From NCBI RefSeq assembly GCF_964065165.1, contig NZ_OZ061549.1:1984001-2048000 (forward strand): a stretch of 64,000 nt of DNA, read 5' to 3'. Numbering within the stretch: the stretch's first letter is position 1; each line of letters begins with the position of its first letter. The stretch comes from Levilactobacillus yonginensis. GTDB taxonomy: Bacteria > Bacillota > Bacilli > Lactobacillales > Lactobacillaceae. Of the stretch, positions 50,412 to 58,104 are shown one piece after another. A program made the position numbers and the translations under genes. A model generated the notes under the pieces. The model was not told where the DNA came from, made no database searches, and was given only the letters and a program-made list of their open reading frames with translations.

Positions 50412-51965
50412 CTATTGACGTCGACTTAGTTTGACGACTGCTTCGCACCGCGCCGTCTGGGGCATCATGTCCACAGACTGGATGTAATCGACCTGATAAT
50501 CATGGGTCAACTCAACCAAGTCCTTAGCCAATGTCGATGGGTTGCAGGAAATGTAGACGAGCTTATCTGGTCGCACACCGAGGATGGTATCAATCAGCGT
50601 GCCATCTAGACCAGTGCGTGGTGGATCTACCACGATGGCGTCCGGCCGGAAACCAGTCATGACCCATTTCGGCAGGAGTTCTTCAGCGGTTCCAACTTCG
50701 TAGTGGGCGTTGGTAATGCCGTTGGCCACAGCGTTTTCGTTAGCGTCCTCTACAGCTTCAGGAATGACGTCCATCCCCCGAACTTCCTCGGCCACGTCAG
50801 CCAGAGTCAGCCCAATCGTACCGATACCGGAGTAGGCGTCGACCACGGATTCGCCAGGTTGGAGGTTGAGGGCTTTCTTAGCTTCAGCATACAGAACCTC
50901 CATTTGGGCAGGGTTCAGTTGGAGAAAGGCCCGGGCGGATAGCTTGAAGGCCAACCCGTCGAGCTTTTCGGTAATGGTTTCTTCGCCAGCTAAATGGCGG
51001 GTGTCGTCGCCCCAGACCAGTGATGTCTTGCCGGGATTGACGTTTTGCATAACGGAGGTTACCTGTGGCAATTCCTTCGCAATGCGTTCCAACAGTTCCC
51101 GCTTGCGGGGGAGTTTTTGTGAGTTGGTGATGAAGACGAGTTGCACGTCATCGGTGTTGGCAGCGGCCCGAACGACCAGTGTCTTAACGATTCCGGAACC
51201 GGCTTCTTCATCGTAGATCGGCATGTCCAGGTCCTGTAACATGGCAACGACGGCCCGCATAACCGTCATGGTGACGGGCATTTGGACGGAACAGGTGGCT
51301 AAGTCAACCAAGTCGTGGCTGCGTTCGGCGTATAAACCAGCTTCAATCTGGCCCTCGGCGTTGCGGCGGACTTGGAACTGAGCCTTATTCCGATAACCAT
51401 AAGGGTCAGCCATCCCCAGCGTTGGCCGCAGATCATAGTGCCGGTAACCTTCTGGTTGGTAACGTTCCAGGGACTGTGCCACGATGTCACGTTTAAATTT
51501 CAATTGTTCTGGGTAGTCTAAGTGTTCTAGCTCAAAGCCACCCACTTCGTCGGCGTAGCTGTCACGGGGATCGACCCGGTGAGGGCTGGCCTTACGGATG
51601 CGGTGAACTTTAGCTCGGAGAAAGCGGGTCGCCACGCTGGTGACTTCAACCACGGCTTCTTCATCGGTCAGGGCGCCGGGAACAAAAACGGCCATCCGCT
51701 TGTAATAGCCGATACCCTCGCCGTTGATACCCATTCGCTTGATGGTCAGTGGGAAACGTTGACCAACTTCGACCTGGACGCCTGGGTTTTCCCGGGCTTC
51801 CCGTTGGCGGTCGTTAAATCCGCGGTCGTGTTGGTTGTCATTGCGCCGAAAGCCGTTGTGGCCCCGGTCGTTCCGGTCAAAGTGGTTCCGCCGGTCGCTG
51901 TGTTCGTGCCGGTCGTTGCGGTCACTGTAGGTGCCGCGGTGATTCCGTGAATCAAAATTTGCCAT
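50412..51965 (-). CDS. rlmD: 23S rRNA (uracil-C5)-methyltransferase, RlmD/RlmCD family
   Basis: 517-residue SAM-dependent RNA methyltransferase modifying uracil in 23S rRNA. A TRAM domain (about 62-120; GQRFPLTIKRMGINGEGIGY) is followed by a central RNA-binding region and a Rossmann SAM domain (VVDAYSGIGTIGLTLA). The catalytic block is VVDPPRTGLDG and YISCNPSTLAKDL (nucleophilic Cys). The FeS cysteines of many family members are replaced (GGFELEHLDYPEQ). Unusual N-terminus: about 50 residues of repeated Arg/Asp/His/Asn (DRNDRHEHSDRRNHFDRNDR), probably disordered and RNA-binding. The ATG at 51965 follows AGGAG. Confidence 0.92.
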   Translation of the reverse strand: MANFDSRNHRGTYSDRNDRHEHSDRRNHFDRNDRGHNGFRRNDNQHDRGFNDRQREARENPGVQVEVGQRFPLTIKRMGINGEGIGYYKRMAVFVPGALTDEEAVVEVTSVATRFLRAKVHRIRKASPHRVDPRDSYADEVGGFELEHLDYPEQLKFKRDIVAQSLERYQPEGYRHYDLRPTLGMADPYGYRNKAQFQVRRNAEGQIEAGLYAERSHDLVDLATCSVQMPVTMTVMRAVVAMLQDLDMPIYDEEAGSGIVKTLVVRAAANTDDVQLVFITNSQKLPRKRELLERIAKELPQVTSVMQNVNPGKTSLVWGDDTRHLAGEETITEKLDGLAFKLSARAFLQLNPAQMEVLYAEAKKALNLQPGESVVDAYSGIGTIGLTLADVAEEVRGMDVIPEAVEDANENAVANGITNAHYEVGTAEELLPKWVMTGFRPDAIVVDPPRTGLDGTLIDTILGVRPDKLVYISCNPSTLAKDLVELTHDYQVDYIQSVDMMPQTARCEAVVKLSRRQ

Positions 51966-52149
51966 ATTTTCTCCTATTTTATAACGCATTAGTTAAGTGT
52001 CTTCAATTGCTACCGAACAGTTACGGTCTTGAATAGTATAACAAACTTTGTCGCTTCCTGGGGGTTGGGGCGTTTTTCCTAAAAATGGAGCCGTTTCCAT
52101 AGGCAAGACCCGTCGATTTGGGTACAATATTGGTATCTAGCTGATTTGG

Positions 52150-52360
52150 TGGTGGTTGGCGCCTTACCGGTCGGTAGATATGGGCTGGAACGGTGCCGAC
52201 ACAACTTGAAGCCTCGCAACCCACGAGTCTCCAAGCTTGGCCTTATTCTAAGCCAGCGGGAAACCCATTCGCTAGCTAAGAATAACGACGCGCCTGAACC
52301 CATATCTACCGACCTCTCGGCTGACACTGACCACATACTAGCTTGGGTTCCAAACGTTTG
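52150..52360 (+). repeat. Structured intergenic element, copy A
   Basis: Closing stem GGTCGGTAGATATGGG (52169-52184) / CCCATATCTACCGACC (52299-52314), 16 bp perfect. The P3-type hairpin is CTTGAAG-C-CTCG-caaccca-CGAG-T-CTCCAAG. P4 is TTATTCTAA-AGCG-type inner stem-CTAAGAATAA. P2 is absent. Long flanks GTGGTGGTTGGCGCCTT and TCTCGGCTGACACTG are shared with copy B, so A and B are a tandem duplication of a unit of about 213 nt. Confidence 0.85.
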
Positions 52361-52363
52361 ATG

Positions 52364-52573
52364 TGGTGGTTGGCGCCTTGCCGGTCGCAGCAGATGGGCT
52401 GGAACGGTGCCGACACAATTTTAAGCCTCACCCAACCCGTGAGTCTTAAAACTTGGTCTTATTCTAACTGCCAGAAAACCACTGGCACTAAGAATAACGA
52501 GGCGCCTGAGCCTATCTGCTGCGACCTCTCGGCTGACACTGGCCATTCACCAGCTTGGTTCCCAAACGATTGG
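52364..52573 (+). repeat. Structured intergenic element, copy B
   Basis: Closing stem GGTCGCAGCAGATGGGCT (52383-52400) / AGCCTATCTGCTGCGACC (52509-52526), 18 bp with one G-T. P3 is TTTTAAG-C-CTCAC-ccaaccc-GTGAG-T-CTTAAAA. P4 is TTATTCTAAC-TGCCAG-n7-CTGGCA-CTAAGAATAA. Stems differ from copy A by paired changes while flanks are nearly identical. Confidence 0.85.
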
Positions 52574-52674
52574 CGTGGTGGGGTCAAATGGCCTTGATTG
52601 GTGAGACCTTTGCAACCACATAGCAGGATAGGTTGGCTACGGAGCTGCGCCACTGCTGCCATGAATCACTAACG

Positions 52675-52868
52675 TAGCCGGAGGGCGACAGGGGTGGTGG
52701 CAGCTGTGTCGGTGGTCTTAGCTCGGTGAATTTTCCGAGGTTAGACCACGGGACGAGCTTGAAAACGCGCGGGCTTGGCGTGGTTTCAAGTCGAGCCGGA
52801 GGACCGCCCCTCAGGCCGCAGGCGGTCTCCACAGCGGGTACCACCCCTGGCGGCCGGAGGCGGCCAAT
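52675..52868 (-). repeat. Structured intergenic element, copy H
   Basis: Minus strand: left flank GGCCGCCTCCGG, closing arms CAGGGGTGGTACCCGCTGT and ACAGCTGCCACCACCCCTG, P2 GACCGCC...GGCGGTC, P3 CTTGAAA...TTCAAG, P4 GTGGTCTAAC-CTCGG-n8-CCGAG-CTAAGACCAC, right flank CTCCGGCTACG. With A and B it fills the 946-nt gap between rlmD and the ABC transporter genes. Confidence 0.8.
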
Positions 52869-52911
52869 AAAACACCAAAGTAATCAAGGAAAATCAGAGG
52901 AGGCAACATAA

Positions 52912-53565
52912 TTGAGTTTGATTTCATTGAAAGGGGTCAGCTACCGTTCGGGTGACGAACAGATTCTGAACGGCATCGACCTCGACATCGAGGCACAGGA
53001 GTGGGTCACCATCGCCGGTCCATCCGGCGGGGGGAAGTCGACCCTGGTGCGAATCATTGCCTCACTTTTAAGCAAGACCGCGGGGGAGCTGACGTTTGAC
53101 GGGCAGCCCATCGAAAGCTACGACCCGATCGCGTATCGGCGGCGCGTTTCCTACAGCGTGCAGCAGCCGACTTTGTTTGGACAAACGGTGCGGGATAATC
53201 TGAGTTTTCCGTACCAGATTCGGCAGCTACCGTTTGACCAGCAGCGGGCCATCGATGCCCTGGAATACGTTGGTTTAGCGGCCAGTGACCTGGATAAACC
53301 GGTGATCGACCTTTCCGGGGGTCAGCGGCAACGGGTCGCGCTTCTTCGTAACGTCATGATCTATCCAGAAGTCTTGATTTTGGATGAGGTGACGGCTGGG
53401 CTGGACGCAGAAAATAAGTCGTTTGTCTGGCAGATGATCCGGCACTTCAATCGGGAAGATAAGCTCACGATTATTGCCATCACCCACGACCAGTCAGAAA
53501 TCGACGACGCGCAACGGTTAGTGATGGTCGAGAACGGCCGCATCGTGGCGGGAGGTGCCCAATGA
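52912..53565 (+). CDS. fetA: ABC transporter ATPase, FetA/YbbL-like iron exporter subunit
   Basis: 217-residue ATP-binding subunit. Walker A GPSGGGKST at about residues 39-47, Q-loop YSVQQPTLFG, signature LSGGQRQRVALLRN, Walker B VLILDEVTAGLDAE and switch His in ITHDQSE. The TTG start lies 8 nt after GAGGAGG. It overlaps the partner permease gene by 4 nt (ATGA). FetAB-type pairs export iron and protect against oxidative stress; this is inferred from the UPF0014 partner. Confidence 0.88.
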   Translation: MSLISLKGVSYRSGDEQILNGIDLDIEAQEWVTIAGPSGGGKSTLVRIIASLLSKTAGELTFDGQPIESYDPIAYRRRVSYSVQQPTLFGQTVRDNLSFPYQIRQLPFDQQRAIDALEYVGLAASDLDKPVIDLSGGQRQRVALLRNVMIYPEVLILDEVTAGLDAENKSFVWQMIRHFNREDKLTIIAITHDQSEIDDAQRLVMVENGRIVAGGAQ

Positions 53566-54329
53566 ATTTAGCAGTCAATAATCAGTCGTTGATGCTGGCG
53601 CTGGGCCTGGTGGTCATCGCCCTCATCATCGGTTGGAAAGAAAAATTAGGCATCGACCGTGACATGATCATCGGCGTGGTGCGGGCCATCGTGCAGCTCT
53701 TTATCGTCGGGTATCTGTTGAAGTACGTCTTCAAAGTTGATAACGTGTGGCTGACCAGCACGCTGATTTTAATCATTATTTTTAACGCCAGCTATAATGC
53801 TAAACAGCGCAGCAATGGGATTCCACACGCACTACCAATTTCGATTGGCGCCATTCTGGCCAGCACGGCCGTGACGCTGGGCGTACTGATGTGGTCCGGC
53901 GCTATCAAATTCATTCCGTCGCAGATGATCCCCATTTCCGGGATGATTGCGTCAAACTCAATGGTCGCCATTGGTCTGTGTTACCGCAACCTCAACTCGC
54001 AGTTCCGGTTGGAGCGACAGGCGGTCACGGAAAAATTGGCGTTGGGCGCCGACTTGAAGGACGCGTCACGCGACATCGTGCGGGATTCCATTAAGACGGG
54101 GATGCAGCCGACGATTGACTCCGCCAAGACCATGGGAATCGTGAGTCTGCCGGGGATGATGTCCGGCCTGATTTTCGCTGGAGTTGACCCGGTACACGCT
54201 ATCAAGTATCAGATCATGGTAGTCTTCATGTTGATGTCAGCCACCAGTATCGGATCGGTTTTGGCCTGTTACCTGGCATACCGGGGATTCTATAATAAAC
54301 GTAAACAGTTGGTCATTCCGTCAAATTAG
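53562..54329 (+). CDS. fetB: ABC transporter permease, FetB/YbbM-like (UPF0014)
   Basis: 255 residues, about seven helices. UPF0014 signatures: AIVQLFIVGYLLKYVF, NASYNAKQR, IPISGMIASNSMVAIGLCYRNL, MGIVSLPGMMSGLIFAGVDP and KYQIMVVFMLMSATSIGSV. Pairs with the overlapping FetA ATPase upstream. The SDR gene follows 11 nt downstream, so the three are probably one transcript. Confidence 0.9.
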   Translation: MNLAVNNQSLMLALGLVVIALIIGWKEKLGIDRDMIIGVVRAIVQLFIVGYLLKYVFKVDNVWLTSTLILIIIFNASYNAKQRSNGIPHALPISIGAILASTAVTLGVLMWSGAIKFIPSQMIPISGMIASNSMVAIGLCYRNLNSQFRLERQAVTEKLALGADLKDASRDIVRDSIKTGMQPTIDSAKTMGIVSLPGMMSGLIFAGVDPVHAIKYQIMVVFMLMSATSIGSVLACYLAYRGFYNKRKQLVIPSN

Positions 54330-54340
54330 GAGGTAATCAT

Positions 54341-55177
54341 ATGTCACAACGAAAAGTTGCATTAGTCACTGGTGCGTCATCTGGAATCGGTAACGCCATT
54401 GCTCGCAGTCTGCACCGCAACGGGGTCATCGTCTACGCCGGGGCGCGGCGGGTCAGTCGGATGAACGATTTGGACGACCTGGGGATTACCACACTGCCGT
54501 TAGATGTCACGGACGCTACCAGTGTGGAACACGTTGTCGACCGCATTGTCAGTGAGACTGGTCGGGTGGATATCCTGGTCAACAACGCTGGCTACGGCCT
54601 GATGGGGGCGTTAGAGGATGTACCCCTGGAACAGGCGCAAGATCAATTCGATGTGAACTTATTTGGGGCGGCCCGGTTGATTCAGTCGGTGCTGCCGATG
54701 ATGCGGCAACAACACGCTGGTCGGATCATCAATATTACCTCGGTTGACGGCAAAATAGCCCAACCGCTGGCTAGTTGGTACGTTGCTTCCAAGTTTGCCT
54801 TAGAAGGCCTCTCTGACGCGTTACGCTTGGAGCTGGAACCACTGGGCATCCATACTGTCGTCATCGAACCCGGGGCCATTCGCTCCGAGTGGGCCGACAT
54901 TGCCACGAAACATTTGCAGGAAACCTCTGCTAAGGGCCCGTACCAACCAACGGCGGACCGCGCAGCGGCGATTCTGGCGGCGGTCAAACAGTTCTCCAGC
55001 AAGCCCCAGGTCATCGCGCGGTTGGCCGACAGAGCAGCGTTGTCTCGGCGCCCGAAGACCCGTTACCATGCGGGTTCTGGTAGCCAGTTACTCTACTTGA
55101 AACCATTTATGTCCGACAAGATGATCGACCGGATGTGGCGGGTGGTTGGTGAAGCGGCACAACGAATTACCCACTAA
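54341..55177 (+). CDS. Short-chain dehydrogenase/reductase of unknown substrate
   Basis: 278-residue classical SDR. TGASSGIG cofactor motif at residues 10-17, VNNAGYG, catalytic Ser in NITSVDGK, Tyr-x3-Lys in YVASKFALEG and VVIEPGAIRSEW. The Arg-rich AGARRVSRM after the second strand points to NADP. The ATG follows AGGAGGTAATCAT and lies 11 nt after fetB. Substrate unknown. Confidence 0.88.
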   Translation: MSQRKVALVTGASSGIGNAIARSLHRNGVIVYAGARRVSRMNDLDDLGITTLPLDVTDATSVEHVVDRIVSETGRVDILVNNAGYGLMGALEDVPLEQAQDQFDVNLFGAARLIQSVLPMMRQQHAGRIINITSVDGKIAQPLASWYVASKFALEGLSDALRLELEPLGIHTVVIEPGAIRSEWADIATKHLQETSAKGPYQPTADRAAAILAAVKQFSSKPQVIARLADRAALSRRPKTRYHAGSGSQLLYLKPFMSDKMIDRMWRVVGEAAQRITH

Positions 55178-55188
55178 CCCGAGTGTCG

Positions 55189-55318
55189 TTGCTGTTAATC
55201 AGAAACCTGTTATACTTAAATCAACCAGAACACTAGGGGTGTCCACGATTGGGCTGAGACGCGGGTGACCGCGATCCCTTAGAACCTGTCAAGTTCAGAC
55301 TTGCGGAGGGAACGTGTC
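55189..55318 (+). promoter_or_regulatory. TPP riboswitch (THI box) with promoter
   Basis: Promoter TTGCTG (55189), 16-nt spacer, TATACT (55211). Aptamer at 55230-55318 with the conserved blocks CTAGGGGTG, GGGCTGAGA, GATCCCTTAGAACCTG and CTTGCGGAGGGAA. Thiamine pyrophosphate would favour the terminator that follows and switch off thiM-thiD-thiE. Confidence 0.96.
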
Positions 55319-55330
55319 GTGGCACCGAAC

Positions 55331-55374
55331 AGCGGGCCGCCGGTTCACACGCGTGAGCTGGCGGCCCGCTTTGT
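55331..55374 (+). terminator. Expression-platform terminator of the TPP riboswitch
   Basis: AGCGGGCCGCC (55331-55341) pairs perfectly with GGCGGCCCGCT (55360-55370), inner GGTTCAC/GTGAGCT, followed by the U-poor TTTGT. Unusually GC-rich. Confidence 0.75.
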
Positions 55375-55388
55375 CTCGTTGGTAAATT

Positions 55389-55576
55389 GGTCGCCTCCGG
55401 CTGGCAGGGCGGGCGACCGCTGTGGGGACCGGAAAAAGCCGAAGAGCGGTCTTTTTCCTCGACTGGTAGCCCCGCCCAACCCGCGGGTCTCCCAGCTCGT
55501 CCCACGCTGTAACTTGGTAAACCACCAAGTAACACCGTCGACACAGCGAGCACCCACCCTGCCAGCCTTCGGCTAC
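55389..55576 (+). repeat. Structured intergenic element, copy I, inside the thi leader
   Basis: Left flank CGCCTCCGG. Closing arms from CTGGCAGGG (55401) and to CCCTGCCAG (55566) pair at about 20 of 24 positions. P2 is GGAAAAAG-CC-gaagagc-GG-T-CTTTTTCC. P3 is CTGGTAGCCCCGC with GCGGGTCTCCCAG. P4 is reduced to TTGGT/ACCAA. Right flank CTTCGGCTACG. It lies between the riboswitch terminator and thiM, so it is transcribed in the thi mRNA. Confidence 0.8.
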
Positions 55577-55741
55577 GGTTGCGTTTAAAGTAAAGCGTCG
55601 CCAGCGCTAGTGTGACTGGGCTGTTGTAACCAACGACAATCTGGTCGTGCACCTGTGATCAGATTGGTACGATTCATCGTTCCGCCGCAGTCTCACTGTG
55701 ACCGGTTCACTCTGGAAAAATCTATAGGGGGATTCACCATT

Positions 55742-56530
55742 ATGAAAGTAGACTTGTTGAATGAGCTTCGGAAGCAGAATCCAATCGTTTTTAACATCTC
55801 CAACTTCGTCACAGTTCAAGACGTGGCTAACGGTATCAACGCGTTGGGCGCGTCGCCGATCATGTCCGAAGAAGTGGGTGAGGCCGAGGAAATGGTTGGC
55901 TTGGCCAGTGCCGTTTGCCTGAACCTGGGGGCGTTTACGCAGACCCAGGTCGAACAAATTCGGACGGTGGGGCGCTTGGCAAACCAGCAGAAACGGCCGT
56001 TGGTGGTCGATCCGGTAGCGGTGGGGGCCGTTCATTACCGGAAACGCATCACCACGGGCTTACTGGCCGACTTTCACCCGGATGTCATTCGCGGGAATGC
56101 CGGTGAGATTGCGGCGTTGGCCGACGTTGATTGGCAGGCGAAAGGCATTGATGCCGGCGAAGGTAGCGGTGACCTGGTGACCATTGCGCAGGCCTGTGCT
56201 AAGAAGCAGGGCTGCGTGGTCATTTTATCCGGGCCGACCGATATTATTACCGATGGGACCCGCACGACCAAGGTCTTGAACGGTACGCCGTTGTTCCAGG
56301 TCCACGTCGGCTCTGGCGATATGTTATCCAGTATTGTGGCGGCGTTCTGTGCCATTGAAGAAGACAGTTTTGAAGCAGCACAGACGGCCTGCCTGGTCTT
56401 TGCGGCGATTGGCCAATTAGTAGTCAAACAGTCGCCAGACGTGGGTGCTGGAAGTTTTATCGTGAAATTATTAGATGCTTTACAGAGGACAACGGTTGCA
56501 GATATTTCAGCAATTGCAGCCTACGAGTAA
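55742..56530 (+). CDS. thiM: Hydroxyethylthiazole kinase
   Basis: 262-residue ribokinase-fold enzyme phosphorylating the thiazole precursor of thiamine (salvage). Seen: NPIVFNISNFVTVQDVANGI and NALGASPIMSEEVGEAEEMV (thiazole site), NLGAFTQTQVEQ, VDPVAVGAVHYRK, RGNAGEIAAL and the anion hole VGSGDMLSSIVAAF. Many ThiM proteins have Cys in the GTGC motif; here it is Asp. Start ATG 55742 after AGGGGGATTCACCATT; the longer frame upstream is leader. First gene of thiM-thiD-thiE under the TPP riboswitch. Confidence 0.95.
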   Translation: MKVDLLNELRKQNPIVFNISNFVTVQDVANGINALGASPIMSEEVGEAEEMVGLASAVCLNLGAFTQTQVEQIRTVGRLANQQKRPLVVDPVAVGAVHYRKRITTGLLADFHPDVIRGNAGEIAALADVDWQAKGIDAGEGSGDLVTIAQACAKKQGCVVILSGPTDIITDGTRTTKVLNGTPLFQVHVGSGDMLSSIVAAFCAIEEDSFEAAQTACLVFAAIGQLVVKQSPDVGAGSFIVKLLDALQRTTVADISAIAAYE

Positions 56531-56552
56531 GAATCAGAAGGGATGAGTTATT

Positions 56553-57368
56553 ATGGCAAATGAGTTTCCACAAACGTTAACGATTGCGGGGACCGACAGT
56601 GGTGGTGGTGCCGGTGTGATGGCTGACCTGAAGACGATGCAGGAACGGCAAGTCTTCGGCACCGCTGTGATCGTTGCCGTGACCGCGCAGAATACGTTGG
56701 GGGTCCAGGACTTCATGGCGTTACCGCAGAAGCTGGTGGATGAACAGTTCGCTTCGCTGGCGGCTGATTTGAAGATCCGCGCCTGCAAGACGGGGATGTT
56801 AGCGGACGCTGCGCACGTGCACGGCGTTGTGGAAAATTTGAAACGCTATGACTTTGGACCCTTGACGGTCGATCCCGTGATGATTGCTAAGGGCGGTGCG
56901 GCGTTGCTGGCCGATGATGCCGTGGCAACGGTGCGCGATGAACTGTTGCCGCTGGCGGACGTGTTAACGCCTAATCTGCCGGAAACGGAACGCCTGACCG
57001 GAAAAACCATTCAGGACAACCAAGCCATGGAAGATGCGGCGGTTGCCTTGCAAAATATGGGAGCGAAAAACGTGGTCATCAAAGGTGGTCACGAGGCGAC
57101 GCCAGACCAGGCCAGTGACTTTGTCTTACTGGCAGACGGTCGATCATTTTGGCTGACGGCGCCCCGGGTAGCCACGGTTCGGACGCACGGGACTGGCGAC
57201 ACGCTGTCGTCGTGCATCACGGCTGAATTGGCGAAGGGCCAAGACTTTGAATCAGCCATTCGTATTGGTAAGGATTTTGTCACGGCGGCAATTGCCAATC
57301 CAATTGCCGTTGGTAACGGCCACGGTCCGTTGAATCATTGGGCTTATAGCCAGGGAGGTGCCGAATAA
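56553..57368 (+). CDS. thiD: Hydroxymethylpyrimidine/phosphomethylpyrimidine kinase
   Basis: 271-residue ribokinase-family enzyme that phosphorylates HMP and HMP-P for thiamine assembly. Seen: TIAGTDSGGGAGVMADLKTM at the start, VTAQNTLGVQDF, KTGMLADA, VDPVMIAKGGAALL, LTPNLPETERLTG and the anion hole GTGDTLSSCI. The ATG follows AGAAGGGATGAGTT. Its stop overlaps the thiE start by one base, indicating coupling. Confidence 0.96.
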   Translation: MANEFPQTLTIAGTDSGGGAGVMADLKTMQERQVFGTAVIVAVTAQNTLGVQDFMALPQKLVDEQFASLAADLKIRACKTGMLADAAHVHGVVENLKRYDFGPLTVDPVMIAKGGAALLADDAVATVRDELLPLADVLTPNLPETERLTGKTIQDNQAMEDAAVALQNMGAKNVVIKGGHEATPDQASDFVLLADGRSFWLTAPRVATVRTHGTGDTLSSCITAELAKGQDFESAIRIGKDFVTAAIANPIAVGNGHGPLNHWAYSQGGAE

Positions 57369-58021
57369 TGTCAGTTACGTTTGAACCAGGCCTGTTGCGG
57401 GCCTACTTTGTCGCGGGTAGTCAGGATGTTCCCAATCAGGACTTGCGGGAAGTCTTAGCAACCATGTTAACTGCCGGTATCACGGCGTTTCAGTTCCGTG
57501 ATAAGGGCAACAGTCAATTGACCCCCGACCAGCGATTAGCGTTGGGAAAGGATTTGCGCGACCAGTGTCACGCGGCCAGCGTTCCGTTTATCGTGGACGA
57601 CGACGTGGACATGGCGTTAGCCTTGCACGCTGATGGCATTCACGTGGGGCAGAGCGACCAAAAGATTCAGCAGGTGATTCAGGAAGTCTCCGGGCAAAAT
57701 ATGTTTGTGGGCCTGTCCTGCTCGACGGCAGCTGAAGTGGCTGCGGCGAACCAGTTGACCGGCGTGGATTACTTAGGCAGTGGTCCGATTTTCCCAACCA
57801 CGTCCAAGGACGACGCTGATCCGGTCATTGGCGTGGCTGGGCTGCAGAAATTGGTGGCTCAGGCGAACGTGCCAATCGTGGCCATTGGCGGGATTAGGGT
57901 TGATTCGTTAGCCGCCGTTGCCGCTACTGGTGCGGCCGGTGTAGCGGTTATCACGTTGTTGACGCGGAGCACGTCGCCAGCCAGCGATGTGGCCGCGATG
58001 CGCCAAGCATTTCACCGTTAA
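57368..58021 (+). CDS. thiE: Thiamine-phosphate synthase
   Basis: 217-residue TIM-barrel enzyme joining HMP-PP and thiazole-P. Seen: FQFRDKGNSQLTPDQR (pyrophosphate contact), FIVDDDVDMALALHADGIHVGQSD (Mg ligands), YLGSGPIFPTTSKDDADPVIG and AIGGIRVDSLAAV. The ATG follows GGGAGGTGCCGAATA. Last gene of the operon; its terminator is split by an IS3-family element. Confidence 0.96.
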   Translation: MSVTFEPGLLRAYFVAGSQDVPNQDLREVLATMLTAGITAFQFRDKGNSQLTPDQRLALGKDLRDQCHAASVPFIVDDDVDMALALHADGIHVGQSDQKIQQVIQEVSGQNMFVGLSCSTAAEVAAANQLTGVDYLGSGPIFPTTSKDDADPVIGVAGLQKLVAQANVPIVAIGGIRVDSLAAVAATGAAGVAVITLLTRSTSPASDVAAMRQAFHR

Positions 58022-58104
58022 ATATAAGTAAAAAACAGCGCAGTGACGGGGTGTACTAGTCCCTGTCAAGTTGTCATATGAAATAATATAATTTTATGTT
58101 GTCT

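Noticed and set aside
52150..52573. Tandem units A and B considered as a CRISPR array
   Set aside because: Only two units of about 210 nt with internal hairpins; no short direct repeats with spacers and no cas genes.
52079..52911. Several overlapping 60-86 residue frames between rlmD and fetA
   Set aside because: All lie in elements A, B and H; similar frames recur because the elements are repeated, and none has a ribosome site and start together.
9140..55576. Structured elements considered as integron attC sites
   Set aside because: They lack paired R and L boxes with GTTRRRY cores and no integrase is present; hairpin content differs.
55233..55652. 139-residue minus-strand frame upstream of thiM
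   Set aside because: Antisense to the TPP riboswitch and element I; no start signal.
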